From NCBI RefSeq assembly GCF_900110245.1, contig NZ_FOCZ01000006.1, positions 1 through 33,514 of the forward strand: a stretch of 33,514 nt of DNA, in the 5' to 3' direction. The DNA is from Niastella yeongjuensis (GTDB taxonomy: Bacteria > Bacteroidota > Bacteroidia > Chitinophagales > Chitinophagaceae). The notes beneath the pieces are model-generated. The model ran no database searches and was not told where the DNA came from. It saw only the letters and a program-made list of their open reading frames with translations. Position 1 is the stretch's first letter. Every line of letters begins with the position of its first letter. The translations under genes were made by a program, and so were the position numbers. Positions 16,378 to 24,210 of the stretch are shown here, piece after piece.

Positions 16378-17259
16378 ATGAGTAAAATAACTACCGAAAG
16401 GTATGATCCCGTTCGTATTGAACGCATCCGGCATTTCCTGGAATCCAACACTGAAAAAGGTAAACCTAAGTTTTATGAAATCTTTGTCGATAACCTTAAA
16501 GCAGTTGACAAAACCGATGACATCGGGTGTTTTGATGAATACAAAATGTATATGGATGAAAACACCCAAATGATTAAAATACTTATCTATACGTCCACCG
16601 AGAACTGCCCCCGTAATGATAAGTTTATCTTCTCTGTACATAATGCCCAGGAAGAAAAAAGGCAGGAGCAACTTAACGGCATTGAAATTCAAAGTAAGAT
16701 CGATACAGCCATTCAGCAGGAACGGGAGCGCAACCTGGTATTGCAATTACAAAAGGAGTTGGATGAAACCAAAGAAAAACTCCAGGATGCCGAAGAATAT
16801 GCCGATGCCCTTGAGGAAAAACTAGAAAGCCACCAACAGGAATTTCAACAGTTTAAAGCAAAACGGGTAGGGCTTACTGAAATGAATACGGGTCGGCTGG
16901 TGGGTTACGTTACTGATTACTTTATTAAAAGCTATCCTTCCCTTGTCCATAAGGTTCCTATGCTTTCCACATTATCAGGTTTTCTAACGGAGGAAAATGC
17001 CTTGCCGGAACAATTTGATGGTATACCCCCGGTCCCCTCTGAATCTACTGTCAGCTTTAGTAAGCAAACCACCGACAAAACAGCCTCCAAACAATCAGAT
17101 AGCGATATAGACATTAAACTTGCTTTTATAAAAGAAATGGAAGACGCTTTCCCTGAAGATCAATTGCAGCAAGTATTTGATATTATTAAAGCTATGGCCG
17201 CACATCCCGACCAGGTAAGTGCGGTCCATGCATTTTTCTATCAGTCAAAAACAAAATAA
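16378..17259 (+). CDS. Coiled-coil protein of the recombinase module
   Basis: A 293-residue protein that I cannot assign to a family. The N-terminal ~95 residues form a mixed alpha/beta region (FYEIFVDNLKAV ... IKILIYTST). A long charged coiled coil follows (about 100-165, QERERNLVLQLQKELDETKE onward), then a segment LVGYVTDYFIKSYPS, a Ser/Thr-rich linker and a C-terminal helix pair (FIKEMEDAFPEDQLQQVFDI). It lies 6 bp upstream of the next small gene and probably forms an operon with 17266-19486. This arrangement suggests a structural or accessory DNA-transaction role in the element; no function is claimed. Confidence 0.65.
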   Translation: MSKITTERYDPVRIERIRHFLESNTEKGKPKFYEIFVDNLKAVDKTDDIGCFDEYKMYMDENTQMIKILIYTSTENCPRNDKFIFSVHNAQEEKRQEQLNGIEIQSKIDTAIQQERERNLVLQLQKELDETKEKLQDAEEYADALEEKLESHQQEFQQFKAKRVGLTEMNTGRLVGYVTDYFIKSYPSLVHKVPMLSTLSGFLTEENALPEQFDGIPPVPSESTVSFSKQTTDKTASKQSDSDIDIKLAFIKEMEDAFPEDQLQQVFDIIKAMAAHPDQVSAVHAFFYQSKTK

Positions 17260-17265
17260 CCTCCT

Positions 17266-17466
17266 ATGCAAAAATATCGCTTTACAATCGAAGTGCCCGC
17301 CAATACGGAAGCGGAAGCTCAGGCAAAGCTTAATCTGTTGCTTGAACTGGGTGCCTTCTTTAAAGAATTTGATCCCAGTCACCTGACCAGATCGGCTATT
17401 GTCTATTTACTGCACTACTATGCAAATAAATACTGCTCTGATCCTAACAGTTTTATAAAGAAGTAA
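17266..17466 (+). CDS. Small hypothetical protein of the recombinase module
   Basis: A 66-residue protein, QKYRFTIEVPANTEAEAQAK followed by a helical, aromatic C-terminal half (IVYLLHYYANKY). It is closely packed, 6 bp after the coiled-coil gene and 17 bp before the next, and has an ATG start. The VPANTEAEAQ motif resembles short proteins that assist element maintenance in Bacteroidota, but I cannot name it. Confidence 0.6.
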   Translation: MQKYRFTIEVPANTEAEAQAKLNLLLELGAFFKEFDPSHLTRSAIVYLLHYYANKYCSDPNSFIKK

Positions 17467-17483
17467 CATTAAAATCTTATTCT

Positions 17484-17780
17484 ATGAAAACCATAAATCC
17501 TCTCTTAAACGACATTGATGCCTGTATAGCCTATGCTCATAAAATCAATCCTAAAAAGCAGCCCTTAACTATTGAAAAATTGCGCAGCTTTCCAGGATGC
17601 GAACATTATAGTGATGAAGAAGCAGCCGTAATAATACAATCCTTTCAACAACTCACAAGTATTGCATTTGAAACAATTACTTATGGACAAAGCTCTTGTA
17701 GTTCTGAATCCGAAGCTGTATATTTAGAAAATACTGACAAACTACCACAAATAACCGAACCTAATCGAAAAGCAGCATGA
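17484..17780 (+). CDS. Small hypothetical protein coupled to the recombinase
   Basis: A 98-residue protein, mostly helical (LNDIDACIAYAHKINPKKQP, HYSDEEAAVIIQSFQQL), with a Ser/Glu-rich C-terminus. Its stop overlaps the recombinase start as ATGA (17777-17780), a clear sign of translational coupling. This suggests a cofactor or regulator made in proportion to the recombinase, for example a directionality factor, but there is no direct evidence. Confidence 0.65.
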   Translation: MKTINPLLNDIDACIAYAHKINPKKQPLTIEKLRSFPGCEHYSDEEAAVIIQSFQQLTSIAFETITYGQSSCSSESEAVYLENTDKLPQITEPNRKAA

Positions 17781-19486
17781 AACCAAACTTTGATATGTTT
17801 CACCAATGGTCAAAAAAGCCACGGGTTACATATGTAAAAACCTCCAATGAAAAAATAGCTGTAGTCTATACCCGCGTATCTTCCAAAGAACAGTATGATA
17901 CAAACCTTAGCTTGGACTGGCAAAAGAAGGCTATTGATGAATTTGCGCTACGAAGTGATATTAGAACCGCCGCCTATTTTGGAGGAACTTATGAAAGCGC
18001 CAAAACGGATGGCCGAAAGGAGTTCCAGCGTATGCTGGACTATATTAAAAAGAACAAAGACACAGTAACCCATGTACTGGTGTATCTGCTCGATAGATTC
18101 AGCCGGTCAGGGGATGGCGCCATGCGGTTATCCAAAGAACTACGCGAAAAGTACGGAGTAACTATTGTTGCAGTTACCCAACCCATTGATACCAGCAATC
18201 CAGGTGGGGTATTTCAGCAGAACCTGCAATTCCTGTTTAGTCAGTATGATAATGAGTTAAGAAGGCAGCGGGCAATGGCTGGGATAAAAGAACATTTGGA
18301 GCAAGGAATCTGGTGTAAGAAACCGCCAATGGGATATACAGCTATTAAGGAGGGCAAAGAGCGCAAGATCATAGTTGATGAAACGGGGAAGAAATTACGC
18401 AAGGCATTTCGCTGGAAAGCAGAAGGCATAAAAAACGATGAGATCCTACAGCGGTTAAAAGCGATGGGAGTGCAGATCTATAAGCAGAAATTAAGCATGA
18501 TATTTTCCAACCCATTTTATTGTGGCATCATAGCCGATAAAATGTTAAATGGAAATTTAGTAGAAGGCTCCCATGAAAAAATGATACCACCTGAAGTGTT
18601 TTTGCAGATACACAAGGTCAGAGCAGCAGCAAAAGGGAAATATGGCGTAACTCATAAAAAGGAAAACGAGCAGTATCCTTTAAAACTTTTCATGAAATGC
18701 GATAAGTGCGGCATCGGTTATACGGGCTATGTTGTAAAGAAAAAGAACAAGACAAACAACAAGGTGCATGAGTTCCACTATTACAAATGCCGCTCACAGG
18801 GTTGTAATTGTAACCAAAGAACCTCTGAGGTTAACCAGGAGTTTGTATACTTTTTAAAGGACTATACTTTGCAGCCCCAATTAGTAGCTCCATTACTATA
18901 CCATATGGACGCTGCTTTTGATAAACACTACGAGGTGGCTTTAGAACAACAAAAAATGTACAAAGCCAAATTGGCAGATATAGAGAAAAGTTCTGAAGAG
19001 TTGGAGGATGACTTTTATTTGTATAAGAAGGTTCCTGAAGATGTGTATATCCGGTTACGAACAAAGCTGGCGAAGGAAAAGGCGGATATAGCGGAAGTTT
19101 TATCAACGCTTGACGTAGAAAATTCTAACCTGAAAACATACTTCCGTGAAGGCATAACTATTTCCACACAACTCGCTACCAGTTGGTATTCCAGCCCGAT
19201 ACCTGTAAAGGAGAAATTACAAAAGTTTATTTTTCCTGAAGGAGTCACCTATAATCGCGAAAAAGGAACATTTCTAACCTCCAAAGTAAATACACTCTTT
19301 GAGCCAATTGCGCGACTGAACAGCATTACAGACGATGATAAAAACAAACAAGGCAGCATTTCTGCTGCCTTGTCCAATTGGGTCGGGAGGACTGGATTCG
19401 AACTTCCTTATAATAAATTGAATGTCAATATCTATAAATCAAAAAATATTAAAACTCACCGTTTAACTCATTGGGAATATATGTGA
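17777..19486 (+). CDS. Large serine recombinase (site-specific integrase)
   Basis: A 569-residue large serine recombinase. The resolvase-type catalytic domain starts at AVVYTRVSSKEQ with nucleophile S35 and R33; LVYLLDRFSRSGDGA supplies the conserved RFSRS loop. The recombinase domain follows (GYTAIKEGKERKIIVDE ... GVQIYKQKLSMIFSNPFYCG), then a zinc ribbon (MKCDKCGIGY ... CRSQGCNCNQR) and a coiled coil (about 395-440). It would integrate and excise the surrounding element. The last 45-50 codons are unusual: they read antisense through a terminator and the 3' end of a tRNA (GRTGFEL around 19386-19406), so this part of the frame is probably att-site or flanking DNA rather than ancestral recombinase sequence. 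Confidence 0.9.
   Translation: MKPNFDMFHQWSKKPRVTYVKTSNEKIAVVYTRVSSKEQYDTNLSLDWQKKAIDEFALRSDIRTAAYFGGTYESAKTDGRKEFQRMLDYIKKNKDTVTHVLVYLLDRFSRSGDGAMRLSKELREKYGVTIVAVTQPIDTSNPGGVFQQNLQFLFSQYDNELRRQRAMAGIKEHLEQGIWCKKPPMGYTAIKEGKERKIIVDETGKKLRKAFRWKAEGIKNDEILQRLKAMGVQIYKQKLSMIFSNPFYCGIIADKMLNGNLVEGSHEKMIPPEVFLQIHKVRAAAKGKYGVTHKKENEQYPLKLFMKCDKCGIGYTGYVVKKKNKTNNKVHEFHYYKCRSQGCNCNQRTSEVNQEFVYFLKDYTLQPQLVAPLLYHMDAAFDKHYEVALEQQKMYKAKLADIEKSSEELEDDFYLYKKVPEDVYIRLRTKLAKEKADIAEVLSTLDVENSNLKTYFREGITISTQLATSWYSSPIPVKEKLQKFIFPEGVTYNREKGTFLTSKVNTLFEPIARLNSITDDDKNKQGSISAALSNWVGRTGFELPYNKLNVNIYKSKNIKTHRLTHWEYM
19341..19373 (-). terminator. Terminator belonging to the tRNA fragment
   Basis: ACAAGGCAGCA (19348-19358) and TGCTGCCTTGT (19363-19373) pair perfectly over 11 bp with a 4-nt loop. 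On the minus strand the stem is followed by a T-rich tail (19349-19341). It starts about six bases after the tRNA 3' end, the normal place for a tRNA terminator, and lies inside the recombinase reading frame. Confidence 0.75.
19379..19403 (-). other. 3' fragment of a tRNA gene (attachment-site remnant)
   Basis: On the minus strand the sequence reads GTTCGAATCC, then AGTCCTCCCGA and CCCA, that is a tRNA T-loop, the 3' half of the T-stem, the 3' acceptor strand and a near-CCA end. Upstream of the T-loop, where the 5' T-stem and the rest of a tRNA should be, the DNA is unrelated and AT-rich. An intact tRNA is therefore absent and only the segment usually kept at integration sites remains. The tRNA identity cannot be read because the anticodon is missing. 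Confidence 0.7.
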
Positions 19487-19575
19487 AGACCTTATTCAAA
19501 TTAGTCAAGTCGTATCAATTTTAATCATTGACTTTTCGATTAACCGACGATTTACATTTTATTCCCTACCGTGCT

Positions 19576-19792
19576 TTACTTTGAATTGTTACTTCTATCT
19601 TTTTGACTAGCTTTTTGTATAGCATCAAGCCAATCTGCCCAATATGCGCTATCAGCAGGTATATCATCTTCAAGTAATCGCATAGATCCTTAAATACCGC
19701 CCAAAGAATCATCATTCGTAAGTTCGTAAAGATGCTCAAGGAAAAAAAATAGCCAGATATGCTTCCTTTTGACTTAATTGAATATCACTCAT
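19576..19792 (-). pseudogene. Small conserved protein pseudogene (frameshift plus nonsense)
   Basis: Minus-strand reading from ATG at 19792 gives MSDIQLSQKEAYLAIFF, then a frameshift in a run of eight T residues (19742-19749). In the restored frame it continues FLEHLYELTNDDSLGGI, meets a TAA where neighbouring residues predict leucine (GGI-stop-GSM), and proceeds RLLEDDIPADSAYWADWLDA to a TAA at 19576. The product would be about 72 residues. The pattern AYxAMxxFLE..YE.T..DD.GG.LGSM.LL.D..PAD is, from memory, that of a small conserved Bacteroidota protein of unknown or immunity-like function. The rest of the 400-bp gap (19487-19887) shows no gene. Confidence 0.65.
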
Positions 19793-19887
19793 TTTTTTTT
19801 AGCGGTTTATCCCTGTTGGACATTTGTTCCTATGCCTACGCCAGTACTCTTAACATATAATTGCGCGAATGATACGGTTTGTTATGG

Positions 19888-20991
19888 TCAATTGTCATTT
19901 ATCCTGGTAAATGGCTTTTCCTTTTCGCCGTCATAAAAGGTAATGGTCTTGTGTAATAATTCAGTGAAGTTAAAGATGTCGTCCAGGCTTGCTATTTCGT
20001 TCTTAATTTCCTTTTTCTGTTCATCAAATATACCAATATACTTTTTGGATCCATTTAAATAGAGTCTGCAAATGGTCTTTCGGTTATTGTCGTCTAATAA
20101 AATAGCAAAATAAGACTGGGCGTCCCTATAAACTATCCGATTGGGTTTTATTTTCTGGCGCATTATAGTTTTTACAATCATAAATCCTTCTAACTCTGCC
20201 TCTGTAGTTTCTATGCGAACCTCTTTTGCATCCAATTGGTTATTTGTGGGTTCTGCCTCTACGGTTTTCTGTTCATCGTTTTCCTTTTTAAGGGCTGACT
20301 TTAATCTTTCAGTTATGAGATCATTTATGTATTGCTGAATTGATCTTTTTGTCAATCCCGAAAACTGATCCATCAATCGGGACGTTAAAACACCATTGTA
20401 GATCTGTTTTGCAAAATGCCTTACAAAACCATCTGATGGATTTTGAAACTCCATGTTTATAAGCACTTTCAGTTCATTCATGTATTTGAGTTCGCTGGCA
20501 GTATTTTGTATGCTTCCTACGTCGAAATATGATTTATGGAATTTCTTCAGTTCCTCGACCTGATTATCTTTAATATCAGTAACGTTAAATTCAAAGAATG
20601 GTTTATCATCCATTTTATTGGGCACAACCAGGTCGGTATAGAATCTATAAATGATACCGTTTGACAATAAGCCAAATTTTGCCGGCGTGGTATGGAAATA
20701 ACGGAAAAGCTGAGAGTTGTGTGGGTCGAGGCTTTCACCCCAGTGTTTACATTCAATAAGGATGCAGGGCTCACCATCTTTCATAATGGCGTAGTCAACC
20801 TTTTCGCCTTTTTTGATGCCAATGTCCGCAACAAATTCAGGCATTACTTCAAAAGGATTAAATACGTCATAACCCAATGCCTTTATAAATGGCATAATAA
20901 AAGCATTTTTGGTAGCTTCTTCGGTTTGGATCTGGTCTTTCAATTTTTCAACTCTATCTCCAAATAGTTTTATTTCATCTTTGAAATCCAT
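19888..20991 (-). CDS. Stand-alone type I HsdR-N-like / type IV-like restriction endonuclease
   Basis: The start at ATG 20991 (MDFKDEIKLFGDRVEKLKDQ) is chosen; the frame is open further upstream only through a non-conserved stretch. The 367-residue protein has QTEEATKNAFIMPFIKALGY and FEVMPEFVADIGIKKGEKVD, leading to the nuclease site D67 ... E80-C-K82 (VDYAIMKDGEPCILIECKHW), a PD-(D/E)XK variant seen in the HsdR N-terminal domain and COG2810 predicted endonucleases. RYFHTTPAKFGLLSNGIIYRFYTDL and the TASELKY helix are typical of the family. No helicase or methylase partner is adjacent. It probably restricts DNA alone or remains from a larger system. Confidence 0.8.
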   Translation of the reverse strand: MDFKDEIKLFGDRVEKLKDQIQTEEATKNAFIMPFIKALGYDVFNPFEVMPEFVADIGIKKGEKVDYAIMKDGEPCILIECKHWGESLDPHNSQLFRYFHTTPAKFGLLSNGIIYRFYTDLVVPNKMDDKPFFEFNVTDIKDNQVEELKKFHKSYFDVGSIQNTASELKYMNELKVLINMEFQNPSDGFVRHFAKQIYNGVLTSRLMDQFSGLTKRSIQQYINDLITERLKSALKKENDEQKTVEAEPTNNQLDAKEVRIETTEAELEGFMIVKTIMRQKIKPNRIVYRDAQSYFAILLDDNNRKTICRLYLNGSKKYIGIFDEQKKEIKNEIASLDDIFNFTELLHKTITFYDGEKEKPFTRINDN

Positions 20992-21105
20992 AGGTGATAC
21001 ATTTAGGGGTTTGAATAAATATAATTCTGTCCAGTTGGATTTCGAGATTACAAACAATTGGCCTTTAAAAAAAAGGTGTTTTTCACGTATTTTATTTGGA
21101 ATATT

Positions 21106-21453
21106 TCACCCTAATACATTATACACTTTCGTTGGCGTATGGCCGTAGAATCTTTTAAATGCGGTAGTAAAGGCGCGTGTTTTTGTATAATTCAGTTCAT
21201 GCGCCACATCTTTCAGGTCCTTGCCCAAATCGAAGAGCGTTCGGCCGCGTTCCATCCTTATGCGCAGTTTGTACTCGCGGATGGATTCGCCAAATAATTT
21301 CCTGAACCCCTGTTGTAATACATTCCGGCTTACGCCCATTTGCAAAGAAAGTTTGTGGGCCGGGTCTCCATTAGCGCAATGTTCATCGAGCAATTCTTTA
21401 TAACAGGTCACTGCCTGCAATACATGCCGTTTGAATAGCTTTTCAGTCTTCAT
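21106..21453 (-). CDS. Single-domain AraC-type HTH regulator (copy 1)
   Basis: A 115-residue protein consisting almost only of an AraC DNA-binding domain: LSLQMGVSRNVLQQGFRKLF forms the first HTH, followed by IREYKLRIRMERGRTLF and the second HTH with AHELNYTKTRAFTTAFKRFYG and HTPT. No ligand-binding domain is present. It is the last gene of a compact minus-strand series. It is clearly related to the protein at 22520-22870 (SRNVLQ..F...(F/Y)G.SI..YKLR.RM). The usual long interdomain helix is kept. Confidence 0.85.
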   Translation of the reverse strand: MKTEKLFKRHVLQAVTCYKELLDEHCANGDPAHKLSLQMGVSRNVLQQGFRKLFGESIREYKLRIRMERGRTLFDLGKDLKDVAHELNYTKTRAFTTAFKRFYGHTPTKVYNVLG

Positions 21454-21492
21454 CTTATTTGGTTTACTGGTAAACGATATTGATCAGCCTTG

Positions 21493-21951
21493 CTAACCAG
21501 CTTCGGTAAAGAAGTGGCTTTGTGTATAATCCAGGAACTGCAGCGGGCTGGTAAATACCATGCCCAGTTCATGTTCCCGGTCGTAATCATCGCGTACGAT
21601 CATCTTATTGTTTTCCGTTAAACGGAAATACAATGCATACAATATGATCTTTACCACAATAGTACAGTAGATCTCGGCCTTGCCCTTCCGGTACAGGGCC
21701 CATAATTTGTTCGGGGTCATTGTTATCAATGCGCGGGTGCCGGAGAATTGAAAATCGTCTACAAACGTATTGAATGGCTGGCTGGGGTATATTAAACCGA
21801 AATCTGCATAGGGCTCCGGGGGCGGGGTAATAGGGCTTACTACAAATACACTGTCATCCATATTCATAATAAATTCGATGCCCTGGGGGTTGTCGTAGAT
21901 GCCTAAATGATCATCTAAGAATGTGTAGATATGTTTGCCGGCTCGCGTCAT
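21493..21951 (-). CDS. Hypothetical AraC-partner protein B
   Basis: A 152-residue soluble protein of unknown family. IYTFLDDHLGIYDNPQG opens the protein, and a middle TPNKLWALYRKGKAEI segment and C-terminal PLQFLDYTQSHF follow. These three blocks match IASFLKSNLGYYTNPFG, SPHLLLDLYHQGAAFL and PADFINYITNY in the neighbouring protein (21976-22446), so the two are paralogues. It is 39 bp upstream of the AraC copy 1 gene and 24 bp downstream of its paralogue. Confidence 0.65.
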   Translation of the reverse strand: MTRAGKHIYTFLDDHLGIYDNPQGIEFIMNMDDSVFVVSPITPPPEPYADFGLIYPSQPFNTFVDDFQFSGTRALITMTPNKLWALYRKGKAEIYCTIVVKIILYALYFRLTENNKMIVRDDYDREHELGMVFTSPLQFLDYTQSHFFTEAG

Positions 21952-21975
21952 ACCGGGGAAAGGTTTAGTGTATTG

Positions 21976-22446
21976 TCAATGTTTTTTTGAATAGTTGGTG
22001 ATATAATTGATAAAATCGGCCGGCTTTTCCAGTTTCTTGCGAGCTACCCAGCTTAGGTCCTCGTCTTCATCTTTTACATGGATGCGGCCTTCCTTTTTTC
22101 GGAAAACCAGTTCCCAGCAGCATTCGCCATTGTCGTACAATACGCTTAAAAAAGCAGCGCCCTGGTGATAAAGGTCTAATAACAGGTGCGGACTGGCAAA
22201 ATGCAGCTGTTCAACAGTGGTAATGCCACTGAGTTTACTGAACTCTTCAATAGTGCTGTCTTCGATGCAGATCTCTATAACATAACCCGTGTCGAGAAGA
22301 ATGCCGGGATAATGGGCGGTAATGTTGAAGGCGCCGTCTTCAAGCAGATCGCTTTGTACGCCAAACGGGTTGGTGTAATAACCCAGGTTGCTTTTCAGAA
22401 AGCTGGCTATGGGGTGTTCAGCTGGTTTTTTTTTGGCCGGTTTCAT
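21976..22446 (-). CDS. Hypothetical AraC-partner protein A
   Basis: The ATG at 22446 (MKPAKKKPAEHPIASFLKSN) is preferred; the longer frame overlaps the preceding AraC gene. The 156-residue protein has a lysine-rich start, the LGYYTNPFG block, an acidic middle (VIEICIEDSTIEEF), the SPHLLLDLYHQGAAFL block and a charged C-terminus. It is paralogous to the protein at 21493-21951. No membrane segment or catalytic motif is seen. The repeated AraC/partner arrangement suggests it modulates, or is controlled by, the AraC proteins. Confidence 0.65.
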   Translation of the reverse strand: MKPAKKKPAEHPIASFLKSNLGYYTNPFGVQSDLLEDGAFNITAHYPGILLDTGYVIEICIEDSTIEEFSKLSGITTVEQLHFASPHLLLDLYHQGAAFLSVLYDNGECCWELVFRKKEGRIHVKDEDEDLSWVARKKLEKPADFINYITNYSKKH

Positions 22447-22519
22447 ATGCAATGGTTTAATGGTATCCAACTGGTACGGAGGCGTGGTGTTGCAATATGA
22501 CCTGTTTGTTAGCGTTATA

Positions 22520-22870
22520 CTATCTTCGTCGTGTTTTCCAGTCTGACGGGCTTTGTCCGTAATACTTCCTAAAAGCGTTGCAGAATGCACTTATAGATGA
22601 ATACCGCAGCGTTATTGATACTTCCTTGATCGATGAGCCGTTGGTTAAAAGGTATTTTGCATGTGCCATCCGCATTCTTAACTTGTATTGTCCAATGCTA
22701 GTGCCGTACTTGTTCTTGAATGCTTCCTGCAATACATTACGGCTGATGCCGGCTTCGCTGGCCAGCGTAGCTGTGCTGATGCCGTTGGTGGGGTTGTCGT
22801 CTATGATTTTTTTAACCCCCCTCACCGCATCCATTATTTCCCTTCGGTAATATCTGTTATATTTGGCCAT
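22520..22870 (-). CDS. Single-domain AraC-type HTH regulator (copy 2)
   Basis: A 116-residue AraC-type DNA-binding domain: LASEAGISRNVLQEAFKNKYG, IGQYKLRMRMAHAKYLL, then ITLRYSSISAFCNAFRKYYGQSP. The N-terminus is basic (MAKYNRYYRREIMDAVRGVKK) and no sensor domain is present. It is the promoter-proximal gene of the four-gene series AraC-partner A-partner B-AraC and probably regulates it. Its similarity to copy 1 extends across the whole domain. Confidence 0.85.
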   Translation of the reverse strand: MAKYNRYYRREIMDAVRGVKKIIDDNPTNGISTATLASEAGISRNVLQEAFKNKYGTSIGQYKLRMRMAHAKYLLTNGSSIKEVSITLRYSSISAFCNAFRKYYGQSPSDWKTRRR

Positions 22871-23603
22871 GCCGCCTTTTTAAATGAATGGTGCGGATAA
22901 GTGTCATTCCGTCTACTGTTTTTTTGCGTCCGCGGCCACCTTCATTTAGAACTGCGTTGCTTTCTATTGTTTTTAACAGGTGAAACAAAGTAGCAGCCGG
23001 GTAGTAACCTGCTACTTCAGCAATACAATCAATGACATAGATAGGGCGCTACAAATCTTCCCGCTCTTAGGGCCGGGTGTCGGTTTCAACTTTCCTACTG
23101 CAAATTACTGAGCCCGTTATTATTTTAAGAATCAATCAGTTCATGTTTTGCACTTTTGATTTTCAATATTCGCCGTTTTGGCAAAATCCAAAATAAAGGC
23201 GGATTTTTATCCTACTTGTTTACAGGGTAAATAAATGAGTCCCTTTTGAAAGAAAGCAGTTTATATATGGAGATACAACTGGTATGTTCACCTTTATTCA
23301 AAAGAAAAATATTTTTTTTCTTTTTTAAAAATGATAAAATGATGACTTCAGGGGCAATGGGAGTGGGGGAAACCTGTATGTTATTAGTTCTTAGGATAAT
23401 ATAAAGGTGTTTGGGTATTGCAGAAACCGATGAAATTGTTGACCTGTATCAACTTGCTGGGTTATTCTACAAATTCAAACAGAATTCGAACAGATTCTGG
23501 CCCTTCCTTTATTACTTTTGTGCCCTTCCTTAGGGATATCTATATTTTTTATTAAAAAGTGATCAGGCCGGTTACAAAACGAACCCCGGCGTTTACTATT
23601 AAT
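22871..23603. other. Intergenic region between the AraC series and the ECF sigma gene
   Basis: About 730 bp without a convincing gene. An open minus-strand frame of about 63 codons ending at the AraC copy 2 start has no start codon, so I do not call it. A plus-strand -7-like box TACTTTTG (23513-23520) is flanked by a 10-bp direct repeat GCCCTTCCTT at 23500-23509 and 23522-23531, and probably serves the sigma gene. The remainder is AT-rich. Confidence 0.45.
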
Positions 23604-24200
23604 ATGATAAAAGGCAGTACGTATTCCGATGTGGAGTTATTAGCCGCCATCGGAAGAAGGGATCAGTTGAACAACGCCATTTATTTCATTTATCAGCAGT
23701 ATTCACAAACGATCCAGTCTTTTATACTGGCCAACAGCGGCATGCCCGCTGATGCGGAGGATATTTTTCAGGAAACGGTGGTCATCTTCATCGACCTGGT
23801 AAAAAAGAATAAGTTCCGCGGTGAAGCCAGTGTGAAAACTTTTTTAACTGCCATTGCCCGTAACCTGTGGTTAAATGAAATGAAGAAAAGAGAACGGAGC
23901 GAAATCAGGGAAAAAGCGTTTGAGAATGAACGCGATCTTACCGAACTGGATATCAGTCAGCACATGGCAAACCAGGAAGTGAAACAACAGTTCCTGGAAG
24001 TGCTGGGAAAACTGGGCGAGAACTGCAAAAAGCTGCTCACCCTGGTTTACTATGAGAATATGTCAATGAAAGACATTGTGCATCACCTGCCTTACGAAAA
24101 TGAACAGGTGGTGCGAAATAAAAAATATAAATGCCTGCAATCACTCACGGCAATGATAAAAGAAAACCCGTTGATTGCACGGCTTGTTAACAAACAGTGA
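23604..24200 (+). CDS. ECF-type RNA polymerase sigma factor
   Basis: The start at ATG 23604 (MIKGSTYSDVELL) is preferred to an upstream GTG at 23559. The 198-residue protein shows region 2: NAIYFIYQQYSQTIQSFI, then the DAEDIFQETVVIFIDLVKK core-binding segment, FRGEASVKTFLTAIARNLWL and NEMKKRER. Region 4 is KLGENCKKLLTLVYYENMSM followed by KDIVHHL and NEQVVRNKKYKCLQSL. It directs RNA polymerase to a small regulon, probably controlled by the anti-sigma protein encoded 10 bp downstream. Region 4 is somewhat divergent, as in many Bacteroidota ECF factors. Confidence 0.9.
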   Translation: MIKGSTYSDVELLAAIGRRDQLNNAIYFIYQQYSQTIQSFILANSGMPADAEDIFQETVVIFIDLVKKNKFRGEASVKTFLTAIARNLWLNEMKKRERSEIREKAFENERDLTELDISQHMANQEVKQQFLEVLGKLGENCKKLLTLVYYENMSMKDIVHHLPYENEQVVRNKKYKCLQSLTAMIKENPLIARLVNKQ

Positions 24201-24210
24201 TGTTATTTTT

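Noticed and set aside
22868..23049. 63-codon minus-strand open frame ending in GRGRKKTVDGMTLIRTIH...
   Set aside because: No usable start codon near its beginning, and its end overlaps the AraC copy 2 start; it could be a decayed gene but this cannot be shown.
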